Below, piece by piece: positions 44,201-58,200 of a stretch of DNA of 64,000 bases; the first letter of the stretch is position 1, and every line of letters begins with the position of its first letter. The translations under genes were made by a program, and so were the position numbers. The stretch spans positions 7,626,001-7,690,000 of the forward strand of contig OU612065.1 in the NCBI GenBank assembly GCA_914767715.1. The letters are read 5' to 3'. This DNA comes from Membranipora membranacea. Its lineage: Eukaryota > Bryozoa > Gymnolaemata > Cheilostomatida > Membraniporidae. The notes under the pieces are model-generated. The model made no database searches. It was not told the origin of the DNA and saw only the letters and a program-made list of their open reading frames with translations.

Positions 44201-45583
44201 TAATATGCTAAAATTACTAGATTTTAATTATCCTTCTGTAAAATTGTAGATACAGAGGCCCTTCACACGCATTTAGAGTAATTTATCAGCAGAGGGGATT
44301 TCGTGGGCTCTGGAGAGGCTGGGCACCCAATGTGCAAAGAGCCGCCCTCGTCAATATGGGAGGTAAGTTCATTAAATGGTCAAATTACTTTGAATGCTGG
44401 TGAGCAGGCTTACTTCATATAGAAATGATGTGGGGCCGTCGGGCGAGGGGCATAAGTCTGGGGGGCTCAGACTAGGTGCTAGGTAAAGAGTCAGCTGCAG
44501 GAGGTTACCAATTTTCCGGCGTAAGAACTGTTGCACTGCGAGGCTGTGGCATGGCTGTTTTTAACTGGGTACTGAGACATTGGTTGACTTCTTGATTTGA
44601 ACAGGTTCAAACAAATCAGCAATATGCTAAATAACTATGCAGTGTCTTCGAATTCTTTTACTCGTGAAAATGAATGTTCAATGAATGTTCAAAGTCCATT
44701 GTTTTATTTTGTTGACAGATCTTACAACATACGATTCTGTCAAGAAATATCTACTGAGGAATACAAGTCTTGAAGATGACTGGCTGTGTCATTTTTGTTC
44801 GAGGTGAGTGATACTTTGACCTTGATAACCTCGTCACACCAAAGCATTGACTGTCTTCAAGGGTCACAATGAGGATAAACACACCGGTTAATTCAATGTC
44901 AAGACTGATAACAGAGTTTACAGGTGTGCTTTTATTGGCACAGTGTCAAATCAATTCAATTTATCGCTAAAAATGGGTCACTTATCTAAACTTTCACTGA
45001 TCATATACTATGATACTCTGGCATGAATGGTTGCCCTTGACCGTCATGGTTACGCATGTCTACATGTACATATCACTTCAAGTATCAACTGATTGCATCG
45101 GCAAGACTGGTTTATCATATTAGATATTCACATTTGCTTTTTTCTAGTTACTGTTCAGGCATAGTTGCTGCCTCACTAAGTTCACCTGCGGACTTGGTCA
45201 AAGCTCGTGTAATGAACCAGCCATTCGATGAACGGGGTAGACCGCTGGTCTACAAGAGCTCAGTAGACTGCCTTTTGAAAACAGTGAGAAATGAGGGATT
45301 CTTTGGTCTGTATAAAGGCTTTCTTCCCTGCTATATAAGGATGGTAGGTATGAGCCAGGGCTGTCAGAATAATTGGTGTACAATTAAAGCTAATAGTTGA
45401 AGGTTTTGGTGAGAATATTCAGATCATTCTGTTGCTATTGTGTTCATGCTTCTCAAACAAATTTTAAAACCCTTCATTATTGTATATATAATATTATATT
45501 CTTATTTTCAGGGCCCATGGTCTATGATATTCTGGATGTCATACGAGGAAATAAGAAAAGTGTTTGGTGTGACATCATTTTAA
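41235..45583 (+). CDS. SLC25A27: Mitochondrial uncoupling protein 4 (SLC25A27), inner-membrane carrier
   Basis: Exons 41235-41355, 41877-42005, 42337-42399, 42897-42981, 43573-43695, 44250-44362, 44719-44803, 45148-45343, 45512-45583; 987 nt, 328 aa (human 323). Three mitochondrial-carrier repeats are visible, each with its signature on the odd helix: [16 protein letters not shown] and [11 protein letters not shown]4-specific text includes [20 protein letters not shown]-like [19 protein letters not shown] and the ending [19 protein letters not shown]. The family sits in the inner mitochondrial membrane with six helices; UCP4 is linked to mild proton leak and to C4-metabolite or chloride transport. 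Splice phases all agree. UCP5 (SLC25A14/30) is the alternative, but the N-terminus and C-terminus fit UCP4. Confidence 0.94.
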
Positions 45584-46250
45584 CTTAGAATTTCAACCAC
45601 GGATCCGCGGTGTAAATGTTTTCCATTTATGTTACACTATAAATCTGATTGCCACTACATATTATACAATCTCTCTCTTTATGAGATGCGGGACAGATCG
45701 CAAAGGATGCCAAAAATATTATTATTTTATATACACATGTATGTTGTTTCCCTGTGTTACCTACGGATAAGCCCCTTTTTCATGATATAAGTTTATGTTA
45801 TACCCTGACGATACAGTGCCGTTCTTTGCCTAAGTAGTGGCTTAAGAGGTTTTATATGAAAAAAAATTTGTCCATGCACACAATATTTTGTTTACTGTTT
45901 ATTTTTTGCAATCACTCCACTCATAATGACACTGATCAGGTAGTAAACTTTCCTTTTGTACAACTTGTGATTTTGTTAAATAATATATTATAATCCAGCA
46001 AAATGGTATAAAATTTCACTCTAAGGAGTTAAATATAAATGTTAAAGTGGCTTGTCAACAATAAAAACTTTCAAGTAAGCGGATAAGAACAAAACCAACA
46101 GATTAAGATTTTCGATTTGCTACTAATCGTAATTCAAAAGGGTTAAAATATAAGGTGATTATAAAACAGCACCTGGGGTTTGCTTTTCGCCTATGCATTG
46201 CTAATGAAATGTCTCCTATTTCTCTGACCTATCTTTATAAACGTCATTCC
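45584..46250. other. Convergent 3' ends of UCP4 and TIMELESS
   Basis: 667 bp between two facing stop codons. A plus-strand AATAAA at 46060-46065 could end UCP4, and a minus-strand AATAAA (TTTATT at 45898-45903) could end TIMELESS; if both are used the mRNAs overlap by ~160 nt in antisense. No coding sequence seen. Confidence 0.45.
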
Positions 46251-49200
46251 TCACTCACTATCATCACTGAGCACATTGGCTTTACGTTTCATACCTTGCT
46301 GATGTACTGCTCTGGCTATTGTTATGTGGTCATCATCTGAATCTGAGGATTCTGGGAACTGCTGGGTCAAGGCCGTAGCGGGAAACGAATCTGTCGAAAG
46401 GAAAATGAACAGTTTGCACTGTATTGATAATGATGTTAGTAATTCACAGACACATTGAGTGACGAAATGAAGTAAAAAATCCAAATTTGAATGTTGGTCA
46501 CAATTCACCAGGCAAAGATATCCTGATATTTTGGACTCTCTCATATCTTATGTCATAAAAAGGAGCAAGGCCCTGACCATCGTGGTAATGCGCATCCAAA
46601 TCTATCATTGGCAGAATACACAGAAACACGGGCAACTGGCCCGACTCGGCCGCTATCAGAGGGATTTATTCCCTACAGAAAAGTATACGTGATTATAAAT
46701 ATCTCCTCACAATAAAAGCACAACACTTAAATTTTGCTGCTGCGAAACATGGCTCAGGACTGCATCCTCACATCACTTAGCCCTAACCTTTTACAAGCCA
46801 TATGCGTCAATCTGACACTTATTTCACTATACAGTATATTACATAAGCTAACCGTATTTAGGAGCATTACTCAGATCCTCTCCCTTCTTTTCTCCATCAC
46901 CATCAGACATGTTTGCTTCATTGTTGACGGTTTCTTCATCTGAAGATCCACTGTCAGCTTGACTTCGCTTCACACGACTCGCTTTTACTCGTCTATCAAT
47001 CTTAACTTTCTTAGTTTTTTTCCGGGTAAGATTTTTGGACAGAGGGGCTTCGTCCTCTGAGGATGCGGGAGCAGAGCTAGTAATATGCGTGTTCTCCTTA
47101 TCACTTTCTATACAGATGAAGTAAAGCATGTCTTGTAATGACAATGAGATATTGATGCAATGAATTTTGTGACACTGATTTGGTTTAGGTACTGCGGTAG
47201 AGGGAGGACTATCAACATTACCTATGGCTCAACTTAATCAAATATCATTACCTGATAATAAGGCCATATAATTAATGAGTACCACTAAGACATGACTAGC
47301 AGTATTTAAGGAGGGAGATGCAAATTCATTTACCATGATGTGTATTGGAATCCTCATTGTCTGACGCAGACTCAAGCCTAGCAGCAGATGTGGAGGGCTG
47401 ATCACCTTCATCCTGATTGGTCGAGGGATTCTCATCTATTTTCAATCTCTGATCTGTATCGCTGAAATAAAACATCACATTCAAATAGTGAAAGTTATCA
47501 ACACAATTTTCATTTGCCATAAATACAAAATGATGATAAAATAATTTAAATTCACAATTCGCCTCAAGTGCCTCAATAATTCATAGCTTGTTGTTTTACT
47601 AGTGTCCTAACAACCGACACCTACCTTTCAGAGGATGAATCATCAGATGATAGAAATTCTCTGCTAACTGGAGGTCTACAACAGACAATGATTGGGCAAT
47701 AAGAATACACCGTTGACTTATTTATTTTAGTATCATATTATATTTAGTGCTAAGGAATGAACTAACAGTTTGGCCTCAATTTAGGAGTTATTGGCACCCT
47801 GATGTTAAGCAGTTAACTCCCAATTGCCATGAAGTTATATATATACTTTTATTGTCAGCAACAATCCATTACAACTAATGTTTTCCATGATGTGACATAA
47901 ATGGCATAAAAGAATATAAAAGTGACATAAAAGAAGTTCAAATTATATGTTCATATTTATTGATTACCTCTCATTTTGTCCATCAGTAAGTTCAAAGGTA
48001 TATATCGTATTGTTGGTGAAATCTGTATGTATCAAGTTTGAACCTCAATCGTTGTCCATATTTGCAGTGCAACCAGAGACTATAGATCTATGGTCTCTGG
48101 TGCAACTGCTAGTAATAGTTCAGGTGGATCAGTATAAGAGAAACTACTTACTTGGATAGAGACATGGTTTCTTTTTGTGCTCTTGACTTCCGGGCAACTT
48201 GATTTCCTGTTCGTTTCCCTTTCGCTGGCGCTGCGTAAATATCATATGACATTATCAGATGACTATCATACATATTGGTCACTTATACCTCACTTTTACA
48301 AATTATTGGTATTGAATGACAGCTTAGTAAAAATCAGACACACCTTGAAAAAATGACAATCTAATTGTCCATTGAATTAGATAAATTCTTTTACTGAATC
48401 CCCAATGGAAATGGCAATGGGCTTTGACTTGTTAAAAGGAACTGATACTGAATATTTCAGAAGAAAAGCCAAAGAGAATGATGCATCATCAGCATTGGGC
48501 TCAAGAAGAGAAATGTGTCACCTTTTGATCTGCTTTTTGGTTTTTTAGATTTAGTTTTCCTTTCTGCAGAGGCAGTAGGTATGTTATAAGTAAATGATAG
48601 TTCTGGAAACTCGTTTCCTGAGTCTTTCTCAATCGCAGAAGCAACTTGTCGCAACTTCTCAGGATTGACCTCCAATGATATTCTCCAGAATTGCTCCTAG
48701 AAAAGAAGTATTTCAAATCATCGATGAAAATCCTTTCTTTTGTTTTAGTTTATATACTACTATAGTCTAGCAGTTCATCACCCTGGTTCAAATCTAACTT
48801 ATATACTTCATAGGTAACAATTTATGGAGCCTTCAATGACATAAAAGTCATGAAAACCAGAATCAAGAGGACAAGCAGGATCATACCTGTTCATTAGTAG
48901 GAGGATTGATTCCGATAGTATATATAAACCTCTGGAATGTTTTATCCTGTAACGCCGTCTCACATTCCTCCATCAGAGGTATCAGAGCTGTCGCCTCCGG
49001 CTCTTCATCCTCTATAAAAGCAGGAAAATTATATAATTAAAATTTGTCAAAATATCAAAAACTGCTTTTCATATAATTTATTCATGGGGAACCATCTAAG
49101 AGGCAAATTTAAATTCTCTTCACAAGCAGAACAAAAGAAATGATAGAGATATAAAGAAAGAGAAAAATGTTATTATATAAGGCAATCCTTACCATCTTCT

Positions 49201-52200
49201 CTATCCTCAGCTGTTCTATTCAGGCTTCTCTGTATCCAAGATAGACTGTAATCCATGTCAGGTATTGCTCTAAGCTGTGCAAGAAGCTCCGAAGAATCAC
49301 CCCTACTCAGATCAGCAAAAGGATGAAAAGGGCCTGAGGCTTCATCTGTATCAGATCCACCACTACTGCTGTCAGCGCTCTCTGATTCTGAGTCATCTAT
49401 AAAATTTATCTTAGATGTAGATTTGAGATTATTTCTGAGCAATACATTATAAAATTTTTTTGATTCCAGACGGTTATCCAACCAAGATAAAAACCGTTCT
49501 TCTGGTCAAGTCCAAAGGGATAATATCATAGATCAAAGGTTCACAGTGTAACCTAACTGTAAAATGCTGACAACCAGTATTACATTACTGATTATGTGGT
49601 CAATATCGATCCCTAAATGAATGCATTCTCTTGTCACATAATTCATACTATCATAATTTTTAGGCAGAACAGATTACAATGTGTCGCAATGACCTAAATT
49701 ACTTACACTGTACAAATCATTACTAACCATGAGCTCCTATATGCAGAACGCCATCTCTCTCCCTACCCTTATCCCGCTTCTTACGGCCATTCTTATGTAA
49801 CGCTGTTCTATCCTCTACAGTTCCTAGCTCCACCAGCTTGTTTATGATCTGTCTGCGTGGTCTGTCTAACTTAAGCATTATCTCCCCTACAGGATCTGTG
49901 AACGACAATACGATGAGGAAAACAGTATAACATCATCTTTGAAGTGTAGAGAGTTATCATCTCTTGCGTAAAGTTACTTGGACCATTAGTATTCAAGCTG
50001 CGCCCTATATCCATGTCCACAGGAAATCTGGATACTATTTTTATCAAATGGGCGGAGGGTTTTTTACCGAGTGTGGGGTGTGCAAAAACAGTAGACCTCC
50101 AGTATTTTAGTCTAGGAAGAACGAAGTGCCAGTGCCCAATCAGGAACAACTACCGGTGCCGGGAATGGAATCTGATATAATACATGTACTGTAAAATCAT
50201 ATTTTAATGATGCCTCCCTGATGCCTCAAAATACAAAATTGAGACGGTTAATATAAAAGAATTTTTTAATTGACACAATTAAATAATCTGTATCCTGATC
50301 CATAAGTTTACCTGCATCATTGCGATGACTTTCGTACAGATTGATTAGATCAGCTTGCTGTTCCTCTGTCCATTGATTGGCGGTTCTACTTTTCCCTGAT
50401 ATTCCCTTCTTCAGCTGCTTAGAATCAGTCACTAGATCCATAATAATAAGCTGTCTGATCACGTGACGTCTTGTCCTGTTAGTGTCTATCAGGTTCGCCA
50501 GAATATTATCAACTATATCACCTGTAATCAACAAAAACATAAAATGAAAGCAGGCTGTGAATCCTTGGGCTGGATTGTGACTGAATTCCAGCGAGTTATG
50601 CATCAAACTACTTCAACTGAACTTCAGCTTCAACTGAACCATCTATCTTCAATGAACTAAAGCACCATTGAAATCCCTGGGGGGGGGGGGGGCTTGAAAG
50701 TTGCTAAATCTTAATTTAAGCGACGACATTCATGAAATATTCCATGAAATTTGTCTGCAAAACTGTCAGAAACTGATATAATTGACTATCCGAATACCAA
50801 CATTATTCTCAAGCTATGTCCCTATTAGTTTTCAATGGTGCAGATTCTGAATCAAAAATCATTTTTATTCAAACATAGCGGTTTTCAAGATAACCCTCCT
50901 TTCAGCATGTTTTTCCTATGCTGCGTGGGTTAAAAGTACCAAACTGGAGAGAGGACAACTCCGAATTGAGGCCCAAATCAGAGCTCAGAAAACTGTCTTT
51001 AATTGATAATCATGCACTGACATTCACAATGTTAGTGTTATTAATCTCACCTTCACTATTCATATGCTCCTCATACAAAGTCCTCAGTTCGTTCTCCTGT
51101 TCCTCTGTCCATACATTCTTAGGTATTTGACTTGCAGTTCTATATGTACCGTAACCATCCATGATTTCTCTACATTCCTTAGCGTTCTTCCAGAAAAGCA
51201 TCTCGACATAAACCTTTGGGCTCTGCGTATAATGAAAAATTGTAATGAAACAAATAACTGACATTTCCTGTCCATAAGAATGTGTCCATAATACAGTATG
51301 TAGACCTCTTAAATTTATACACAAATCAACACAAATATGGTGGATTGAGAATCACTTACAGAAGTTTTAGATGAGAAATGAGTGAAATACCTTTTCTGCT
51401 ATTTTGAAGAACTGCCTGACGACATACAGTGCAAAAGTTTTCATCTCCTTGTATGCTGAGGCTTTGGCACTATCATCATTTAATATCTTTTGAAATGTTC
51501 GGAATAAAGAGAGCTGGAAGAGGAGAGCCACCATGTCATTCTGTAAAAAGATGAAATGAATGGTTATCAAAGAAGTTAATTTTCATTTGTAGGAATAAAT
51601 ATACACAAATTTCAAAAACATCCTAAATGTAATTGTTTTTAGCCTTGAACAGAATGCATAAAAATAAAAACATATAGACACTAAAATTAATTGCTGTAAA
51701 ATGGGGTGATTTTTTAAGAGTTGTCGTTCCTAATATTATGACCTTATGGGAGAGAACAGTTCCGGCTTAGGCAATCCAACCATTACAATGTGTTTTCATC
51801 CTCATCTTATAACCAAAGTTTGTGTTGTTTTTAAAATCTGATTCATCCAATCTGCCCATAAGCCCAATGCATACTTTCTTCAGGCCAACCATTGTCAATG
51901 CGCTGCACCAATTCTCACAGCAATAAGGGAGGCAGATAAAGATCGCATTACACGCACCTGAACAGTGATACGATGTAGCATCTTTACAATACAGTGATTA
52001 GTGTGTATATCATTTGTCTTCCACAGTGTTAGCAGCAGCCCATATACTTGTATTACCCTCGGTGACGAGAATGACATAAGAAAGACTTTCATTTCAAACT
52101 GTTCTTCTGATGTCACTTCCTCTTCTTGTACTCCGTCCATTTCTTCCTCTTCTATTTCTTCTCCTGTCAACATGGAAATCTTCCCATAATGAGGGTTAAA

Positions 52201-55200
52201 AAATAGTTACGTGCTTTCAATTACAGAACAATATTGACCAAATCAAGTGCGGTAGCATTACAAGAAGTAAGAGAACCAGTAATGCATGCCTACCGAATAA
52301 AAGAAATGATACCGTTTTTAAACAGTTTTGCACATTAACAGCAATCAATCAAACTAATAGCAATCGTATCACAATAAATTTGAAAATTCTTTAGTACATT
52401 GTACTTACCATATAGATCAGCTTCATCAGCGGGGTTCGGTTCCTGTGGCTGTTGCCTGTGTGGAATATCTGCAAAAAATACTTCTCTCAGAATCTACAAT
52501 AAATTATATTTAACATGTGCAATAATAATATAGAATCTAATGTCATTTCTTAAACTAGGTGAGTGCCACATTCTGGAGGTAAATTCAATGCTTCCTCAAT
52601 TCTATAATACAGATCAAACCAATAGAAACTTGCATAAACAGTGACTTTTTACAGGACACATACCATAAACTCATCCTCAGGTGATATATCAGCACTTCCG
52701 AACTCTTCATTCTCCGGCCACACTTCTCGTGCAGCTCTCATAAGTGCTACAGCCTTATTAGACTGATGATCATGTAACAGCTCGTGTATGGTTCTCACAC
52801 ACTCTAACCTAATCAAGAGAAAACCAAACATACATGCTGGCTTAGACTATGTGTTTTACATCAATAAGACAGGACATGCTTAGTCCTATATACAAGGCTT
52901 CTCAACAAGAGAACAAAAAAAGAACTATCAATCGTATGATATTGTTGATGCCACTTCATGTCAATTTCTGTAAGGAAAATCTTGTGTTTTTCTCCCATTT
53001 GCTCAGGAAAGGCATTTAGCTAAGATGTGCAGGTATGGAACTACAGGTTTAACCGAGAGGGAAAGACTCAGTCCTAACATGGTCAAAGCTTTTAAAGTGT
53101 CTAGGAAAGCAAAAAACAACCACTGTTCATATCAAAGCTTTGCCATTGCAATGAACATAAAAGGTAAAATTTTTACACAAAGACATTGTTGAATGATGTA
53201 ACCTAATTCAAAGTGCAAAAATCCAGGGTCTAGAAGGGTCTACAGTATGTTATCTCCCCTGTCACAGATTCACATTTAAATCATGATCCATTTACAGTAT
53301 AACATTAAGCCTAACCCGTTCATGCCTAGGACAGTTACAAGGCTGCTCTACTTACACTACAAATTATCAACAAACAGTATTGGACAACGGTAGCGCAGTC
53401 AAAGATATTTTAGTGATAGTCCGTGACAGGGGAGATAACATACTGTAGACCCTTCTATACCCTGGATTTTCGCACTTTAAATTGGGTTACACCATTTAAT
53501 AATGTCTTTGCGCAAAAAAAATTTACTTTTCTTTTTCATTGCCAGGGCAAAGCTTTGATATGAACAGTGGTTGTTTTTTGCTTTCCTAGACACTTATGTT
53601 TAGTCATGACTCAATCACATAATGGTTTTATTCAGTACAGCTAATTTGGTAGCTCTCCATATGGACGACTGCAGGATTATGTTCTACCTGTTCTACCTAC
53701 CTCTGATCGTCAATATTAACATCAGACGTTGCATCAAATGGGGAAACTTGTTCATCGATTTTCTCCAAGTCCTGCAACAGCTCTGAGACATTCTCAGATA
53801 GGTCATCCCATTTCTCCTCCAATTCACCCTGCAGTCAAAAATCTTTTTTTTTTGAATACAATAGATATCATGAGCCAATGTTATATTATGTATACTTGAA
53901 ACTTTCGCAGTTATCAATTACTGTGAAATGCATATATATTTTGAAATGTAAGATCGGTCAGTGCTCGATGACTGTGATTATGATAAGCCACGCATCTTTG
54001 TTGAGTATATTTTCTATGTCTTGTCACCTCAGTTAGTTTAGGTTCTTCAGGAGGAGCACCTGCTGGTGTCTTCTTTTTACGTATAGCTTTCTTCTTTTTC
54101 TTCTGAACAAGGACTTTACCTTGAGAGCCACACCACTTCTCCATTGCTCTAATATAGAGATGGGCTGTCTCAACCAGATCTTTAGCATACAACCTGCAAT
54201 AACAAGAGCAAAGAAATCCATGTCATTTTGCATTGTAGCTATTTTCAACAAACAGTGTGAGATAAAAGCTAGAATAACAATTAGAACAACTACTCGAACC
54301 ATACTAGTCATGCTACATGATACACTGACACTTTACTCAAGGTAAGAGATTATTCTACAGACTCATGAATGCAGGCTATTCTGATCTGAAGATTAAAACT
54401 GCAGAGTTAACATTGTGAAAGACTCGAGCAGCATTATTCTATAGAAAACTGTTCAGATTTTGGAATAAGCATGGCTGCCCTTTATTTACTTGGACTGCCG
54501 AGTATTATCAAACTTCTTGAGTAGAGTCAGGATGATATCTCTGTACTCCTGCAGATAGAATACATTCTGCTGGATGACCTTTGCACTTTCCCTTACTGCT
54601 GAGCTGGCTGATTGAGACATTGCCTGTAGAGTCTCCAATAGTTCTCTGTACGTCCTCAGAGCTAAGTGGAGTCTGCAAAAAGTAAGTATATTTATATTAC
54701 CTTTTACTTTTCTCCTGTAAGTGACCTAGATTGCCAGGTAAAATATTTCTGAACTTCTTCTGGCTTTTGAGAGCCATTTGGTATGTAGAAAGGGTTCATG
54801 AAACTGGGTAACATCAGTTAAAAAACAAACCTTTTTCCCCATATAAGGGCTTCCTTTTTATCCATCATCATCATATCCTGATGGTTAAGCATCATTGTGT
54901 GTGCGTAGTGAAACTCCTGCACGCTCATAGTCTCTCTCACCAGCTCAACATCAAAGTGATAGAGTCGCTGAAACTGCATAAAGAACCTCATACTCCACAA
55001 ATAGTATGTCTCATCATTCTCCTGTGAGCTGTCCCTGTCTAATGCATACTGAAATAGGGAGACCAAAAATATCAGTTACAGTACTGTCAATTTTCAAAGA
55101 CCAAGCAATATAGGCTGATAAAGACTAAATAGGGGTCGGGTTGGTGGGTGGGTGGATGGAGCCATTATGATGAATCATCGTACCCTCTGATATTACCAAG

Positions 55201-58200
55201 GTGGTGTGAGTTAGTTTCAAGTTTGATGTTATTTGGCCCGCCAGTATTCCAGTCGGTCTTCTCCTGGTAAGCGGGTAGCATCTCAATGCTTCAACAAGAG
55301 GCAACTTGGGTCCTACTGGATCTAGGTGTGGGTATTGGTGCTTTATTGTCAAGTGGGATGTTCATCTTATGTGGTGTTTTGCCAATCGAAGGAAGACACT
55401 TGCGATGACAGGTGATATGAGTTACCTTGACAGATCTCATTAGGGGATTGTAACATTTCTTGATAAACTCCACACAGAAATCTTTCATGCAGACTCGTAT
55501 AGAAAGAGTTGATCTTCTGGTGTTTTCATCACCTAATCACAGAAACACAAATGTCAAACAATGAGTGATACTGTACATAACCATAACATATAGTGATCTA
55601 ATATAAAACAGCTATACGCATATAATAATACAATGGATATTCATAACATTTATAAGATGGTCAAAAGTTCCTATGCGAAGGTGTCTCTTATAACAATGGT
55701 TGATTTCTTTGTGGAAACTACATGTATCCATCCATCTATATTAATGTCACATACATACTTATTTGACTTATTTCACCATAATGTGGGGAATGATAAATCT
55801 ACCTTCAATGGGTCTTCTGTTCTTGGGTTTCTTTTTTGGTTTCTTCCCATTGTCGAATGTGTGCTCCTTTGCATCTCCAAGAGCCCGGTGATATATGATA
55901 TCCTTCTCGCTTATTGATTTTAAACCTTTCACCACATAAGTTCCTCCGAATCTAGGATGCCTGGAATGTACAAGTATTGAAGAATAGTCTGCTATGTTAT
56001 TTGAAGTATGCGACAGCAAAATGGGGATTTTGAAGCAAGATGTAATCCACACTCCAAATGGGCGGGGAAAAATTCATGTAGAGCCACAGATAAATTTTAT
56101 GAATGCCCAGGCTGTTTCACAATAGCAGGAAACTTGGTGAATTGGAAGTATGTTGTAGAATGGGTGGCACTTGTGTGGCAGCAAACAAAGTACATGGGAC
56201 TCCAAAACATCTTGGTTAATGAATAATTGCATGGAATTTTTCCCTGCTAGCGACAAGTTCATCAAAAATCATGTCATATCTTTTTCAAATCTTGCACAGC
56301 AGTGGAAGTAGTGTAGAAACTCAATAGAAACTGTAAGCTGAATAAAAAACTTATTGTAGGAATTACAGCAATTCCAATCATCCGAGTATGTCACAGCAAG
56401 TTTTCATGCTTATCGCTAAATTCAGCTATTGTTCCCGAGTTGAAGGAAGAACTTGTATTTGGTTTGCGATATGGAATAAACCATAAAACCTTTTCAAGCT
56501 GTGGACCGATAATAAGATATAAAATGTGGCAAATGATTTTCAAATTAACAAACCTGGAGCTGAGTTTTAGAACTTGGGCTTTTTTCACAGCTTTTTCCAT
56601 CTCAGCCACTCTGATCAGCTCCTGTTCGTCCCTCTCCTTCTCTCGCTGATTACGAGATGCTCCAGCTGTCGCTAATTGCTCTGGGGTCTGCAAATAAAAT
56701 CCAATATATTACACACAAACAATTATTATTTTGGTCCTGTGAAGAACCATCTCACAGTAAGTTCGAGCAATTGAGTAAGAAGCAACTTGAATGTAAAGAG
56801 TCATACATCGCCATAGCTTGTCAACATAATCTTGTGTTGATTTAATTTGATGTTTGTTAGAATATGGACATGGAGTAGGACAGTGAAATTTCATGCAGTA
56901 AGATTGAATTGCAGGGGCAAAACTGAATTGCCTGCAGCTTTTTATAAGGCTAAGCGTTGAAGTATTGTATCAGAACAATTAATGAGTTACCTGTTCTCTG
57001 AACATAAGAGATACAATCTCCAAAACATGGACACAGAACCTTTTCTCCTCATCAGATGATGCTATATATAGTATGAGCTTATCAAGGCCGACCTGGTGCA
57101 TGTGCCAGATAACCTGGTCATGTACACTGGCATCATCATCTGTTCTCTGCAATTAAACAAATCAGATAACTAATAAAGTTCACATTCAGCAATGAGACCA
57201 ATCTACCAAACAAAAAGTGATTGGCTAAGTGTTTGATTATCATCATTATTAAACTTCTATTTGGCAGATATCATCAGGATGTTTTCCATAACATGCCCAA
57301 GATTGGGAGAAAATGACAGATACTGTCTTTCATCCTCCAGGGCGCTTAACGTACATTTAAGAGGAATGAATATAAGACTGAAAAACTCACTATTTTATCG
57401 ACATCAGTGGTTGGAACATGCAGAATATTCCTTAGCAGTACTAAAACTCTCTCTATTAACATATTCTGTTCCTCTGATCTGTCCTCCCAATTCTACGAAG
57501 TAATAAACCATCACTGTGTATGATCTGTATAGTATCAGTCTATTTGAACAGATCAAGGTCTTTCTCAACACCTGATCAATTTGACAGTTCTAAAAGAAAC
57601 TGTAAATTGTCGTATTGTGCATAAGCGATACAGTCACAACTTGCTAGTTCTCTGATAACACTTATGGTGGACCAACAAACTCACCAGTTCCAGGAGAGAA
57701 GCCAACCTCTGAGATATGACCTGTAGGAAATATCTATTAACAAATGCCTGCAAAATATAAAAGAGTGATTATGATACCATTTCCGTGACCACTTTTAATA
57801 TTAGTGGGGTGAAAGGAAGAATATGAATTTAAACTCCGCCTGAACAAAATTTCAAAATATTTCGAAAATGAAGGGAATACTTTTATTTATATGCAGGGTC
57901 ATACTTATCTTGAACAACCGGATTGAGCCATTACCACCAAAAGTTGCTATGCATGGTCAGTAACAAAACTAAAATTTTGATAATTACCTTTTTGTAGCTC
58001 TGGAGATAACTCTCTGTTTCCATATAGCTGTGCCTGGTGGTCTTTTCTTGAGGAATCTCATTTTTGAACACAATTCGGGCGGGTTGAGTGAGATTCATCA
58101 AACATCTGAATACAAATGCACACAAATAAATTAAGTGTACACATAAAAAGGACATAATCTAATCAGAGATCTATTATTCTTCAAAAGTCTTGAAAGAGAT

